A stretch of 64,000 bases of DNA from Lachnospiraceae bacterium (GTDB lineage: Bacteria; Bacillota; Clostridia; Lachnospirales; Lachnospiraceae). Position 1 is the stretch's first letter. Each line of letters begins with the position of its first letter. The stretch spans positions 1 to 64,000 of the forward strand of contig JAAUZY010000060.1 in the NCBI GenBank assembly GCA_014804355.1. The letters are read 5' to 3'. Under the pieces are notes generated by a model. It was not told the DNA's origin and searched no databases. It saw only the letters and a list, made by a program, of their open reading frames with translations. The translations under genes and the position numbers were made by a program. This document shows positions 28,491 through 38,032 of the stretch, one piece after another.

Positions 28491-29489
28491 TCACCGCGTC
28501 GATTTCCGCATACGCACCTCGTACCCTAACAGTGTACGCCGCTCCACTTCCTCCCCGTCCAACATGCGCAAAAGCGTCTCGCACGCCTTTGTACCCAGCT
28601 CCTCCACATCAAATCGTATGGATGTGATGGACGGAATGCGGTTCGCCAGCACGGTGCTGTCATAGAATGAAGCGATCTGTATCTGTTCCGGTACAGCAAC
28701 CTGCCTCTGCTGCAGGGCATTCAACACACAGCCGCATAGAAAATCATCCATGCATACGATACACTCCGTCTTTTCTTCCAGAAGTCTCTCCACGATCTCA
28801 TCCACCCTGCCGCCGTCACTCACATTCAGAAAAGACTTCCTGCTGCCGTCCCATTCTTTTCTCTGCATAAAAGCCTCTTCAAATCCCCGTAATCTGTTGC
28901 CCGTGACGATATGAGTCTCATCGCTCCCAATCAACGCAATATTCCTGATGCCATGCGCCAGAAGCTTATCCGTCAGCTCTCTGCACGCACTCCGATGGTC
29001 GTTATCGACCTGCACGACCCTGTCGTCATCGGTGCTGCCCATTGCTACGAAGGGAATATCGCTTTCGATCAGGTACTTCATCGGCGCATCGTCCGCGAGT
29101 GTTCTTGTCAGGATCGCCCCGTCGATCTTACGATTTGCCACCGCACGTTCCAACTGGGAAATATTATCCGCAGTCACCATGGATATTAACACATCATATC
29201 CGTGGGCAGAAGCCGTCCTGCTGACGCCCAGCATACATTTCTGGAAAAAAGGCAATTCCACAACATTGTAATCTCCCGGCAGCACCATGCCCAAATTAAA
29301 GGTTTTATTCTGCGCAAGCCCTTTCGCGACCACGTTAGGGCTGTAATGATGCTCCTCGATATAATCCAGCACCTTCTTACGAGTCTGCTCCCCGATCCTG
29401 CCCTTGCCGGATATCGCCCTCGACACGGTTGTCTTAGACACCCCAAGCTCCTGCGCGATATCCCCAATCGTCAAATTCTTGTCGTCCAT
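28491..29489 (-). CDS. LacI family transcriptional regulator, probable galactan regulator
   Basis: NLTIGDIAQELGVSKTTVSRAISGKGRIGEQTR HTH; divergent from GH42. Confidence 0.95.
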   Translation of the reverse strand: MDDKNLTIGDIAQELGVSKTTVSRAISGKGRIGEQTRKKVLDYIEEHHYSPNVVAKGLAQNKTFNLGMVLPGDYNVVELPFFQKCMLGVSRTASAHGYDVLISMVTADNISQLERAVANRKIDGAILTRTLADDAPMKYLIESDIPFVAMGSTDDDRVVQVDNDHRSACRELTDKLLAHGIRNIALIGSDETHIVTGNRLRGFEEAFMQRKEWDGSRKSFLNVSDGGRVDEIVERLLEEKTECIVCMDDFLCGCVLNALQQRQVAVPEQIQIASFYDSTVLANRIPSITSIRFDVEELGTKACETLLRMLDGEEVERRTLLGYEVRMRKSTR

Positions 29490-29559
29490 AGCTCCCCCGA
29501 TTAATCCAATTTTCCTTTACTGCCCTTCAAGTATATGATAGAATAACACCAACACGCTA

Positions 29560-29577
29560 TGCGCAATCGGTTGCCCA
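29560..29577. promoter_or_regulatory. Candidate LacI-type operator in the lacI-GH42 divergent region
   Basis: TGCGCAATCGGTTGCCCA, 7/9 symmetric half sites around a central CG. Confidence 0.65.
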
Positions 29578-29673
29578 TTTCAAGATTACCAGATATCGGG
29601 CTGATTCGCAAGATGTTTTACAATTTTAGACAGTAATGTACTCTCAAAACCAGAAAGGTGAGGACGATAATCT

Positions 29674-31734
29674 ATGAAAACAGACAAACTCTTATTCGGC
29701 GCCGCATACTACGATGAATACCTGCCTTACGACAGGATTGAGACAGATATGGAGATGATGGAGAAAGCCCACATCAATGTGATCCGTATCGCGGAATCCA
29801 CGTGGAGTACATGGGAACCGCAGGAGGGGGTGTTTGACTTCACCCATCTGCACAGAATGCTGCGCGCTTCCGCAGCCCATGGCATCTCGGTAATCGTAGG
29901 CACACCTACCTATGCCGTTCCCACATGGCTTGCCGCGAAATGTCCCGATATCCTTACGGTGACTCACGACGGTCCCGAACGATACGGCCGCAGACAGAAC
30001 ATGGATATCACCCACCCCATATACTTGAAGCATGCCGAGATCATCATAAGGCGCCTGATGGAAGAGGTATCTTCTTATGAGCATGTCATCGGCTTCCAGC
30101 TCGACAATGAGACGAAATCCTACGACACATGCAGTGAATATGCCCAGAAGAAATTTGTCGAATACTTGAAAAAAGAATTTCACGATGATTTAGATGCCCT
30201 GAATCACGCCTTCGGCTTAGACTATTGGAGCAACCGCATCAATGCCTGGGAAGATTTCCCCGATGTACGCGGCACCATCAACGGTTCCCTGGGCGCGGAA
30301 TACCAGAAGTTTCAGAGAAAACTCGTGACGGATTTTCTCGCATGGCAGTGTGCTATCGTACAGGAATATGCCCGCTCCGACCAGTTCATTACCCAGAACT
30401 TCGACTATGAATGGCGTAACTACTCTTTCGGTCTGCAGCCGGAAGTTGACCAGTGGGAAGCCGCGAAACCGCTGACTGTAGCAGGTTTTGACATCTATCA
30501 CCCTTCGGCGCAGGACCTCACCGGCAAAGAGATCTCCTTCGGTGGCGCCGTTGCCCGTTCCGTAAAGAAAGACAATTACTTCATATTAGAGACTGAAGCA
30601 CAGGGTAATCACGGCTGGCTGCACTATCCGGGTCAGCTCCGCCTGCAGGCCTTCAGCCACCTTGCCTCCGGCTCCAACTCTGTCATGTACTGGCACTGGC
30701 ACTCCATACACAACGCCATCGAATCCTACTGGAAAGGAATCTTAAGCCATAACCTGAAAGAAAATGCAACCTACCGCGAGGCATGCACCATCGGCGCTGA
30801 TTTTGCCAAGTACGGCGATCACCTTAAGAATCTGCGTAAGAAAGCCGATGTTGCATTCCTGCTGTCCAACGAATCCCTGACCGGACTGAAATGGTTTGCC
30901 ATCCATCCTGACTTAAACTACAACGATATTGTCAGATGGCTCTACGATGCCTTCTACGAATTAAATATCGAGTGTGATATATTATCCGTAAATGATGTTG
31001 ACCTTTTTAGTCAATATAAGATTCTGGTGACCCCCGCGCTCTACAGTGTTTCCGACACCCTTGTCGATCATCTAAGACATTATACGGAGAACGGTGGAAT
31101 CCTGCTTTCAACCTTTAAAACGGCATTTTCCGATCCCGTTCTGAAAATCTATCCGGATGACCAGCCGCACAAACTGACAGATGTGTTCGGTATGACCTAC
31201 GATCAGTTTACTGACGGAGTCAAAGTCGGGTTGAAAAACTGTATTTTCCAAAACAGTACAAATCCGGTCAAAAATACTGCTCTTCCTGAGCCTTCCGCTG
31301 ATTCGACCGATTCGTCCGCAGAAGGTGTCCGCTACTGGATGGAGCTGCTCACCCCCACAACCGCACAGACCCTTGCCGACTACGACCATCCTCACTGGGG
31401 CAGCTATGCCGCTGTCACCGAGAACCACTATGGTGCCGGAACTGCGGTTTATCTTGGTTGTTACTTTGATAAAACAACATTGAAAGACTTATTGACTTAT
31501 ATAGTCACTAAATCAGGTATTACGCTGCCGGAAGTGCAGTACCCTGTCATCATCAAACGCGGAACCAACGAATACGACAAAGAGATCACCTACTATCTTA
31601 ACTATTCCGATGAGCCCGCCACAATCACATGGCAAGGCAGGGATTCCGTACTCCTTATGCAGAATCAGCCGTTGCGGGACGGCGACCCCATAACGATAGA
31701 TGGCTGGGGATTCGTGATCATAGAGGAAATATAG
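29674..31734 (+). CDS. GH42 beta-galactosidase
   Basis: MKTDKLLFGAAYYDEYLPYDRIETDMEMMEKAHINVIRIAESTWSTWEPQEGVFDF, GFQLDNE, ETEAQGNHGW. Confidence 0.96.
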   Translation: MKTDKLLFGAAYYDEYLPYDRIETDMEMMEKAHINVIRIAESTWSTWEPQEGVFDFTHLHRMLRASAAHGISVIVGTPTYAVPTWLAAKCPDILTVTHDGPERYGRRQNMDITHPIYLKHAEIIIRRLMEEVSSYEHVIGFQLDNETKSYDTCSEYAQKKFVEYLKKEFHDDLDALNHAFGLDYWSNRINAWEDFPDVRGTINGSLGAEYQKFQRKLVTDFLAWQCAIVQEYARSDQFITQNFDYEWRNYSFGLQPEVDQWEAAKPLTVAGFDIYHPSAQDLTGKEISFGGAVARSVKKDNYFILETEAQGNHGWLHYPGQLRLQAFSHLASGSNSVMYWHWHSIHNAIESYWKGILSHNLKENATYREACTIGADFAKYGDHLKNLRKKADVAFLLSNESLTGLKWFAIHPDLNYNDIVRWLYDAFYELNIECDILSVNDVDLFSQYKILVTPALYSVSDTLVDHLRHYTENGGILLSTFKTAFSDPVLKIYPDDQPHKLTDVFGMTYDQFTDGVKVGLKNCIFQNSTNPVKNTALPEPSADSTDSSAEGVRYWMELLTPTTAQTLADYDHPHWGSYAAVTENHYGAGTAVYLGCYFDKTTLKDLLTYIVTKSGITLPEVQYPVIIKRGTNEYDKEITYYLNYSDEPATITWQGRDSVLLMQNQPLRDGDPITIDGWGFVIIEEI

Positions 31735-31749
31735 TAAACTCAGACACAA

Positions 31750-31783
31750 CGGACTGCGGGTGCCTTCGCACCTTAGCAGTCCG
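31750..31783. terminator. Hairpin terminator between convergent genes
   Basis: CGGACTGC...GCAGTCCG with inner GGTGC/GCACC stem. Confidence 0.75.
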
Positions 31784-31793
31784 CTTCCCCTAC

Positions 31794-32894
31794 TTACATC
31801 CGCCTGTATACACGATATCCCTCTTCCACACAAAGCACGAGCACTACAACAATCACAGGAATCATCATCGCCTCTCTTCCCCATTCTACGGCTTCATAGA
31901 CCGATCCGGTCATGATCAGGAAGAGGGGCATACAGGAGGTAAAGAAATACCCTCCTCCGCCGAAAAACATCCTGATTAACATTGGCAACGCCCACAAGAT
32001 TCCTGCTGTCGTAACCGCACCGAAGGTACTTTTACAGTGCGCAGACGCGCACAACGTGATTGCACATAACAGGAGCAGCGCCAGAAAAATCATGCCCAGC
32101 ATAATCCCGGCAAATGTGCCTGCCGACATGTATCCGGTTTTCAGATCAGCACGGAGCGGCTGTGACAGCACGATACAAATCGCGCACCCGCCGCCGTCCA
32201 TCCCATAGATACAGGCGCTCATTACAAAACATAACAGCACAGTTATGCTATAGACTATTATAGTCAATGTAAACGCGGCGGCAATTTTCGCATACACATC
32301 CTTTTCTTTTCCTTCCTGCGTCGTAAATAACAGCGGCAGCATCTTCGCCTGCCCTTCCTGTGCAAACAGGGTAGATATCGACATCAGCAGCAGGATACTT
32401 GCCAACATCATTCCCATCTGCAGCGTATCCAGAAAAGCCGTCCATCCGTTCGTATAAGCAAATTGTATTTCTGTACCTGACGCGCGCTGCACTCTGCCAA
32501 GCTCCGTATCCGCAATGGCATATACCTGCGTCGGCGCCTTATAATTGTTCCAATCACGCTTGTACCCGTCTGACAGATACGTGGTTACAAAATTATTCAG
32601 ATAATTGCCATCCTGCCAGCCCGGATAATCATACACCACCTCCGAGGGTAGTCCGTACCGCTCCACCATCGCTGAAACCTTCTCATCCGTAAGCGCCCCT
32701 CGGTATTCCTCCGTGATCCGCCTGTTGACCTTAACAGCCTCATATCCATAGTACCGCACCCCGTCCACCGCAGCCGACTCACTACCGACCGTTGTCGCAA
32801 AATAAAATCCCGTAATCAATATCATACATATCCCACAGATCACAAACCCCTTCTTATGCCACAATTTATATAATTCCATCCGATATAATCTCAT
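31794..32894 (-). CDS. ABC-2-type membrane permease, paralogue of 35342-36544
   Basis: MRLYRMELYKLWHKKGF...VDGVRYYGYEAVKVNRRITEEYRGALTDEK...LPLLFTTQEGKEKDVYAKIAAAFTL. Confidence 0.85.
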   Translation of the reverse strand: MRLYRMELYKLWHKKGFVICGICMILITGFYFATTVGSESAAVDGVRYYGYEAVKVNRRITEEYRGALTDEKVSAMVERYGLPSEVVYDYPGWQDGNYLNNFVTTYLSDGYKRDWNNYKAPTQVYAIADTELGRVQRASGTEIQFAYTNGWTAFLDTLQMGMMLASILLLMSISTLFAQEGQAKMLPLLFTTQEGKEKDVYAKIAAAFTLTIIVYSITVLLCFVMSACIYGMDGGGCAICIVLSQPLRADLKTGYMSAGTFAGIMLGMIFLALLLLCAITLCASAHCKSTFGAVTTAGILWALPMLIRMFFGGGGYFFTSCMPLFLIMTGSVYEAVEWGREAMMIPVIVVVLVLCVEEGYRVYRRM

Positions 32895-33086
32895 ACCGTC
32901 TCCTCCTTACCTTTGTGAAATAAATAACCCTCCTCGCCTCCAAAAAGTTCACCGCCCTCCACATAAAAAAACTTTTCCCCCGATTAATCTTTTGTATAAT
33001 AAAATCAGTTATTTAAGTGTCAGAGTAATCACCGCGGCGAATCTGACACAAGACAACAGACAGCAAGGAAAGCACAGGATAAGCAA

Positions 33087-33611
33087 GTGACAGACAAAGA
33101 ACTGATCCGGAAAGTTCATAGCGGAAGCAAAGACGCCTTAAACGCCATCGTGGAAAGATACTACGATGAAATATACCGTTTCTGTCTGTATCTGACGGGG
33201 CAGGCGGTCGATTCCTACGATATCACGCAGGAAGTGTTCCTTCGCTTCATTAAATATGTAGATTCCTACGAATACCGTAATCTGAAGGGCTATCTGCTTA
33301 TCATCGCCCGCAACCTGTGCCGCGACTATTTTCACCATAAGAAAGACACCGCCTGTATCGAGGAGGCATCCTATGCCGGTAGAGAGGACGCGGAACTTCA
33401 CAGTCTGGAAGACCGCCTGCTCCTATGGCATGCACTACACGAGCTTCCCGTCAAACAGCGCGAGGTCATTATCCTGCGAATCTACGAAGAGCTGCGTTTT
33501 CACGAGATTGCCGGAATCTTAGGCTGCAATCTCTCCACCGTAAAATCCAGATTCCGTCTGGGTGTGCAAAGTTTAAGAAAAATCATGGAGGCATCGGATG
33601 AAGAATCATAA
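33087..33611 (+). CDS. ECF-type RNA polymerase sigma factor
   Basis: Region 2 DEIYRFCLYLTGQAVDSYDITQEVFLRFIKYV; region 4 LPVKQREVIILRIYEELRFHEIAGILGCNLSTVKSRFRLGVQSLR. Confidence 0.95.
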   Translation: MTDKELIRKVHSGSKDALNAIVERYYDEIYRFCLYLTGQAVDSYDITQEVFLRFIKYVDSYEYRNLKGYLLIIARNLCRDYFHHKKDTACIEEASYAGREDAELHSLEDRLLLWHALHELPVKQREVIILRIYEELRFHEIAGILGCNLSTVKSRFRLGVQSLRKIMEASDEES

Positions 33612-34392
33612 AAAACTGAGCTTCGCGGGGTTGCTAGATTTGCATCGCGAACTCGAAAATACAGACTCACTTTTTCCAATCGACAAACATGCCAAGGAAA
33701 ACACTCTGTCCGTTCTGCGGCAGGCAATTTCCGATAAGGAAGTACATTTACTGACCGACAGGCGGAGAATCTGGCGTAATCAAATACGTTACACCGACCG
33801 CAGCATGCTGGGATTCCATATCGCCGACTGTTTCCTCGTACTGTTCCTGATGGTAATGATGGGACTGCATGATGTGGATCAGTCCTATATGATCACGATA
33901 TCCACGCTGCTGGCGGGTGTGCTCGGTTCTTTCTCCATCATGCAGATCGGCAGGGCATGCTTTTCCAAGATTGCCGAACTTAGTGAAACCTGTTTCTTTA
34001 ATGTCAGCCAGTTGGCGGCCTATAACATGATCCTCTCGGGTATCATCAATCTGGCAGCGCTGGCGACGGGAATCCTGTTCGCCGGTTCCCGCTGGAAGAT
34101 CAGACTTCTGCAGATCGGTCTGTATATGCTGGTGCCCTTCGTCCTGACGCAGTGTGTCAGTCTGGGCATTCTGCTCACAGAGGCAGGCAGACGCAGCCCG
34201 TGGATGCAGGCGATCATCGGGATCTTCCTTTCCGTATTTTTCTCGGTACTGGCGGCTATGCCCATATTATATGAAGAATCTATGCTCTTTATCTGGGGCA
34301 TCGCACTCATGATCGGCACGGTGCTTCTCGGAATACAGATCAAAGCGCTTTTTACAGCAATTAATAAAGGAGAAATCTTATGCACGAATTAG
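33598..34392 (+). CDS. Membrane protein, probable anti-sigma partner
   Basis: Overlaps the sigma gene by 14 nt; cytoplasmic N-terminus then several TM segments. Confidence 0.7.
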   Translation: MKNHKKLSFAGLLDLHRELENTDSLFPIDKHAKENTLSVLRQAISDKEVHLLTDRRRIWRNQIRYTDRSMLGFHIADCFLVLFLMVMMGLHDVDQSYMITISTLLAGVLGSFSIMQIGRACFSKIAELSETCFFNVSQLAAYNMILSGIINLAALATGILFAGSRWKIRLLQIGLYMLVPFVLTQCVSLGILLTEAGRRSPWMQAIIGIFLSVFFSVLAAMPILYEESMLFIWGIALMIGTVLLGIQIKALFTAINKGEILCTN

Positions 34393-35258
34393 AACTGACC
34401 AATTTGGTCAAAACATTTAAAAACAAAACGGCGGTACAGGATGTCAACGTCCGTCTGGGACATGGAGTGTATGGACTTCTGGGCGAAAACGGCGCCGGTA
34501 AGACCACCCTTATGCGCATGGTATGCGGCATCCTGCAACCGACCCTCGGAAATATCCTGTGCGACGGCGTACCGATCTCACAGATGGGCGGCGAATACCG
34601 CAGACTGTTAGGTTATCTTCCGCAGGATTTCGGCTATTACGGGGATTTCAGCGCACTCCGCTTCCTGAACTACATGGCTGCGCTCAAAGCGCTTCCGGAG
34701 GAATATGCCCGCAACAGAATCAATGAACTGTTCGAACTGGTTGATCTGGCGGGAGTTAAAAAGAATAAACTGAAAACTTTCTCAGGCGGCATGCTGCGCA
34801 GAGTCGGCATCGCCCAGGCGCTCCTCAACGATCCCGAAATCCTTGTGCTTGACGAGCCGACAGCCGGACTTGACCCTGCCGAGCGTGTGCGCTTCCGTAA
34901 TATCATCAGTTCTCTGGGCAAGAACAGGCTGGTGATCCTGTCCACTCATATTGTACCGGACGTGGAGTATATCGCAGATAAGATCATGATCATGAAGAAC
35001 GGACAGATCATGCATATCAGCGATGAATCGCAGCTTCTTGCCGAAACTGCGGGCTGCGTGTGGAAATGTGTTGTGCCGGAAGATCGTGCCGATGAACTGA
35101 GCAAACAGCATGTGATCAGCAATCTGCGCAATCAGGCAGATCAGGTGGAACTGCGTATTGTCGCAGGGGACAAGCCCGTGGAAAATGCGGTTCCGGCGGA
35201 AGCGACACTTGAGGATGCCTATCTGTATTTTACCAAATGTAAATTTCTGGGGAATTAG
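34380..35258 (+). CDS. ABC transporter ATP-binding protein
   Basis: Walker A GLLGENGAGKTTLMRM, signature FSGGMLRRVGIAQALL, Walker B ILVLDEPTAGLDP. Confidence 0.97.
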   Translation: MHELELTNLVKTFKNKTAVQDVNVRLGHGVYGLLGENGAGKTTLMRMVCGILQPTLGNILCDGVPISQMGGEYRRLLGYLPQDFGYYGDFSALRFLNYMAALKALPEEYARNRINELFELVDLAGVKKNKLKTFSGGMLRRVGIAQALLNDPEILVLDEPTAGLDPAERVRFRNIISSLGKNRLVILSTHIVPDVEYIADKIMIMKNGQIMHISDESQLLAETAGCVWKCVVPEDRADELSKQHVISNLRNQADQVELRIVAGDKPVENAVPAEATLEDAYLYFTKCKFLGN

Positions 35259-35338
35259 CTTTTGGTGCTTTTGAAAGGCTGAGAGGGCAGATTGCACCCT
35301 TTGACACCCGAATCCCATAAACTATATGAAAGGAAAAG
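35259..35338 (+). promoter_or_regulatory. TPP-aptamer-like intergenic sequence (degenerate or variant)
   Basis: CTTTT..GGTGC..GGCTGAGAGGG..GCACCCTTTGAcACCcGA..ATAA..GAAaGGAAAAG resembles TPP landmarks GGCUGAGA, ACCCUUUGAACCUGA, AUAA, GAAGGGA; several core positions differ. Confidence 0.35.
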
Positions 35339-35341
35339 ATT

Positions 35342-36544
35342 ATGCGTCTGTATAAAGCAGAATTATACAAACTTTGTTACAAAAAAATATTCCCCGTAGG
35401 ACTCCTGTGCATACTGGGATTTGTGCTGCTCTACTTTTTCCAAAACCTTCTGTCGGAAACTTCGACGGTAGACGGTATTACGTATCACGGTTATGCAGCC
35501 GTTCGGATGGACCGTCAGATTACGGAAGAATTTAAGGGACCTCTTACGGATGAAAAAATGCAGCAGATCATAGACCGGTACGGCTTTCCGCAGAAATTCG
35601 AGCCGTATATCGGCTTGACAGACTCTAATTTTCTGAATGAATTTGTGATGCGATATGCTTCCGACGGATACACATACGACTGGGACGATTTCCGTCTGCC
35701 CTCCAAGGTAGTGCCCCTTGCCGACACGGAGCAGGGACGACTTATCACTTCTCTGCCGGACAGTTTCCAGTTGACATACTATGCCGGATGGGAAAACTTC
35801 ACGGCTATGTACCATACCGAGATGATCCTAATCAGTGTGCTTCTTCTGTGCGTCCTCTCCCCGGTCTTCTCCCATGAGTCACAGTCCCGGATGAAACCGC
35901 TGCTGTTCACCACAAAAGAAGGCCCCGCCTCGGCTGTCTCCGCTAAGATCGCCGCCTCTCTCACGCTGTCCGCTGTCCTGTGGCTTCTCTTTACTGTCCT
36001 CAACCTGCTGCTCTACGGCACGGTGTACGGCTGGGACGGACTGCGCTGTAACGCCGATCTCGTCACCTTCGGCCACCTCAGCTATCCCGGCAGCTTCGAA
36101 ATACTGCAGCAGCCTCTCGGCACCTATCTCTTAATAGTCATGCTTTTCGCCCTGACGGCTGTTCTGGAGCTGTGCGCCATCACACTGGCCATCTCTGCGG
36201 GCTGCCGTAGCAGCTTCCACACCGTCCTTGCGGCTGCCCTCTGCTGGATCATTCCCGTTTTTCTGTTTTTAATTATGAAACCGGCACTGATCAGATTTCT
36301 CTCTTCTCTGGGGCTTTCGCACAGTCTGCTCCGCGTGTTTGCCTATATTGTTTTCCTGTCGGACTGCCTGCTGTACGCCGCACCGTTCTACATGATCTAT
36401 GATGGCATTCTGGTTGAAATCAGCGTCATGAATCGTCACAGCGAAATCCTGCCGCTTTATATCGTCTTTGCCTGCGCATGTATCACCTTCGCGCTGTGCA
36501 TCGCAAGTACATATCACAGATATCGGAAGCAGGAGCGCCGGTAA
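35342..36544 (+). CDS. ABC-2-type membrane permease
   Basis: Adjacent to the ATPase; N-terminus MRLYKAELYKLCYKK and multi-TM C-terminus; paralogue of 31794-32894. Confidence 0.87.
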   Translation: MRLYKAELYKLCYKKIFPVGLLCILGFVLLYFFQNLLSETSTVDGITYHGYAAVRMDRQITEEFKGPLTDEKMQQIIDRYGFPQKFEPYIGLTDSNFLNEFVMRYASDGYTYDWDDFRLPSKVVPLADTEQGRLITSLPDSFQLTYYAGWENFTAMYHTEMILISVLLLCVLSPVFSHESQSRMKPLLFTTKEGPASAVSAKIAASLTLSAVLWLLFTVLNLLLYGTVYGWDGLRCNADLVTFGHLSYPGSFEILQQPLGTYLLIVMLFALTAVLELCAITLAISAGCRSSFHTVLAAALCWIIPVFLFLIMKPALIRFLSSLGLSHSLLRVFAYIVFLSDCLLYAAPFYMIYDGILVEISVMNRHSEILPLYIVFACACITFALCIASTYHRYRKQERR

Positions 36545-36646
36545 AAGGCCGTGCGCTCCCGTTCTCTGTATCGTTCTATGCTTCTCTGTACCATTCTATC
36601 ACTTGCGCTGTACACCGCACTTCTACAACGCAATCTGCAAGTCCCG

Positions 36647-37882
36647 CTACTCTTCACTCAGCTTCTGAAATACCTGCATCATCTCTATCTTTTCCCCCTT
36701 GCTATGCAGGGTTCTGGTCTTGCCGTCCCGCTCCTGATAATCTGCGAGATCGACCTCCTCATAAGTATGCAATACACCGTCCCATCTGTAAGTTACACCG
36801 TAGGCGCTGTGATCCGGCATCTCAAACACGAATCTTACACCGTCGCGATACGCTACTGCGCTGTCCATATGTTCCAGATAGTAGGCATAGACATTCACAT
36901 AGTCAGCCTCCGCCTTCTTCTCCATAAACTCTTCCGCATATTCTCGTAGTACACCGATCTTCTCCTTTGCCTCTTCGATCGTAAGATCCGATTCATCCGG
37001 CGAATCGGGATCTGTCTGAGCCGCCCATATCACACGGCCGTCCTGTGCGCTGAGTTCTATATAATAACATTTGTGCGTGACGGGGTGAGACCATGTGACA
37101 ACATAGCACGCTTCCCCCGGTATCCCGTTACCACTCTCGGTGTAGTAGCTGTTTAATTCCAGTCCCTCACCGTTACTTTCAAAGAAAGTAAAAAGTTTCT
37201 CCGCAGCGATCTCGACCGCCTGCTGCTGCGTAATGCCGCCGTTTTCCACATTATCGGCAATCTGCTTCTCCTCAAGCTCTTTCTCTTTCGCACGCTCCTG
37301 TGCAAACTCTTCCTCACTATTCTGCCTGAATGCATAATCTCTCTTCACGATAAAGTCTATGATCTCCAGAATCTCCTCATCTGTCAGTTCCCTGTCCGGC
37401 AGATGAAAAGTGCTGCGCGGCACGATAAAGCAAAATTCGTCCTCCTTCACATCCTCCTCGGTGTCCGCCTGCGGGATCTCATCTTCCGGAAACGTACCGG
37501 ACATATACTTCTCTGCAAGCTCCTGATATCTTGTCTTCTCGCTGTCCGTATATGCTCTGGAAAATCCGTCCGCTTCTTCCTGACTGCGCGACACGGTATC
37601 GTAGACTGCCTCTACTTCCTCCTTCGGCATCGCCTCCAGACGCTCCTGCACAAGAGAATTGACAAACGCACGGACCGGAAAGGCAATGACTCCCGATACC
37701 ACGATGAGAACCGCCGCCGCTGCCGCCGCTCTATGCCAAGTCGCAGTCTTTCTGTCCGCTGTGCCTCTTTCCGCACTCTTTTGCGTTCTCTCTCTGACAT
37801 TATTGATGACCTCCCGGCGCATCTCTTCCTTCATGTGGATTCCCTTTACGGAATCTCTTAAATCCTCAATTCTCATTTTCAC
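36647..37882 (-). CDS. Single-TM anti-sigma-like protein with large extracellular region
   Basis: Cytoplasmic N-terminus, TM AAAAAAVLIVVSGVIAFPVRAFV, charged extracytoplasmic part; downstream of the sigma gene. Confidence 0.7.
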   Translation of the reverse strand: MKMRIEDLRDSVKGIHMKEEMRREVINNVRERTQKSAERGTADRKTATWHRAAAAAAVLIVVSGVIAFPVRAFVNSLVQERLEAMPKEEVEAVYDTVSRSQEEADGFSRAYTDSEKTRYQELAEKYMSGTFPEDEIPQADTEEDVKEDEFCFIVPRSTFHLPDRELTDEEILEIIDFIVKRDYAFRQNSEEEFAQERAKEKELEEKQIADNVENGGITQQQAVEIAAEKLFTFFESNGEGLELNSYYTESGNGIPGEACYVVTWSHPVTHKCYYIELSAQDGRVIWAAQTDPDSPDESDLTIEEAKEKIGVLREYAEEFMEKKAEADYVNVYAYYLEHMDSAVAYRDGVRFVFEMPDHSAYGVTYRWDGVLHTYEEVDLADYQERDGKTRTLHSKGEKIEMMQVFQKLSEE

Positions 37883-37898
37883 TTGACTCCTTTCCTTT

Positions 37899-38032
37899 GA
37901 TTTTGCCTACGGCAAAATCGGCAAGAATCTTGCTTCGCGACGATTCTTGCTGGCAACGCGCTATTTACTGCAACAAATGAATCTTGCTTCGCATCGATTC
38001 TTACTGACAACGCGCTATTTACTGTAGCAACA
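37899..38032. repeat. 54-bp tandem duplication plus adjacent hairpins, spanning the sigma-gene stop codon
   Basis: Unit 37925-37978 and unit 37979-38032 (~85% identical by eye); hairpins GATTTTGCC-tac-GGCAAAATC and GCAAGAATC...GATTCTTGC. Confidence 0.85.

Noticed and set aside
33620-33660. AGATTTGCATCGCGAACTCG inside the anti-sigma gene resembling 21008-21027 (AGATTTGCTTCGCAAACTCG)
   Set aside because: About 18/20 identity over 20 nt can arise by chance among all pairs in 64 kb, and no extended homology is seen.
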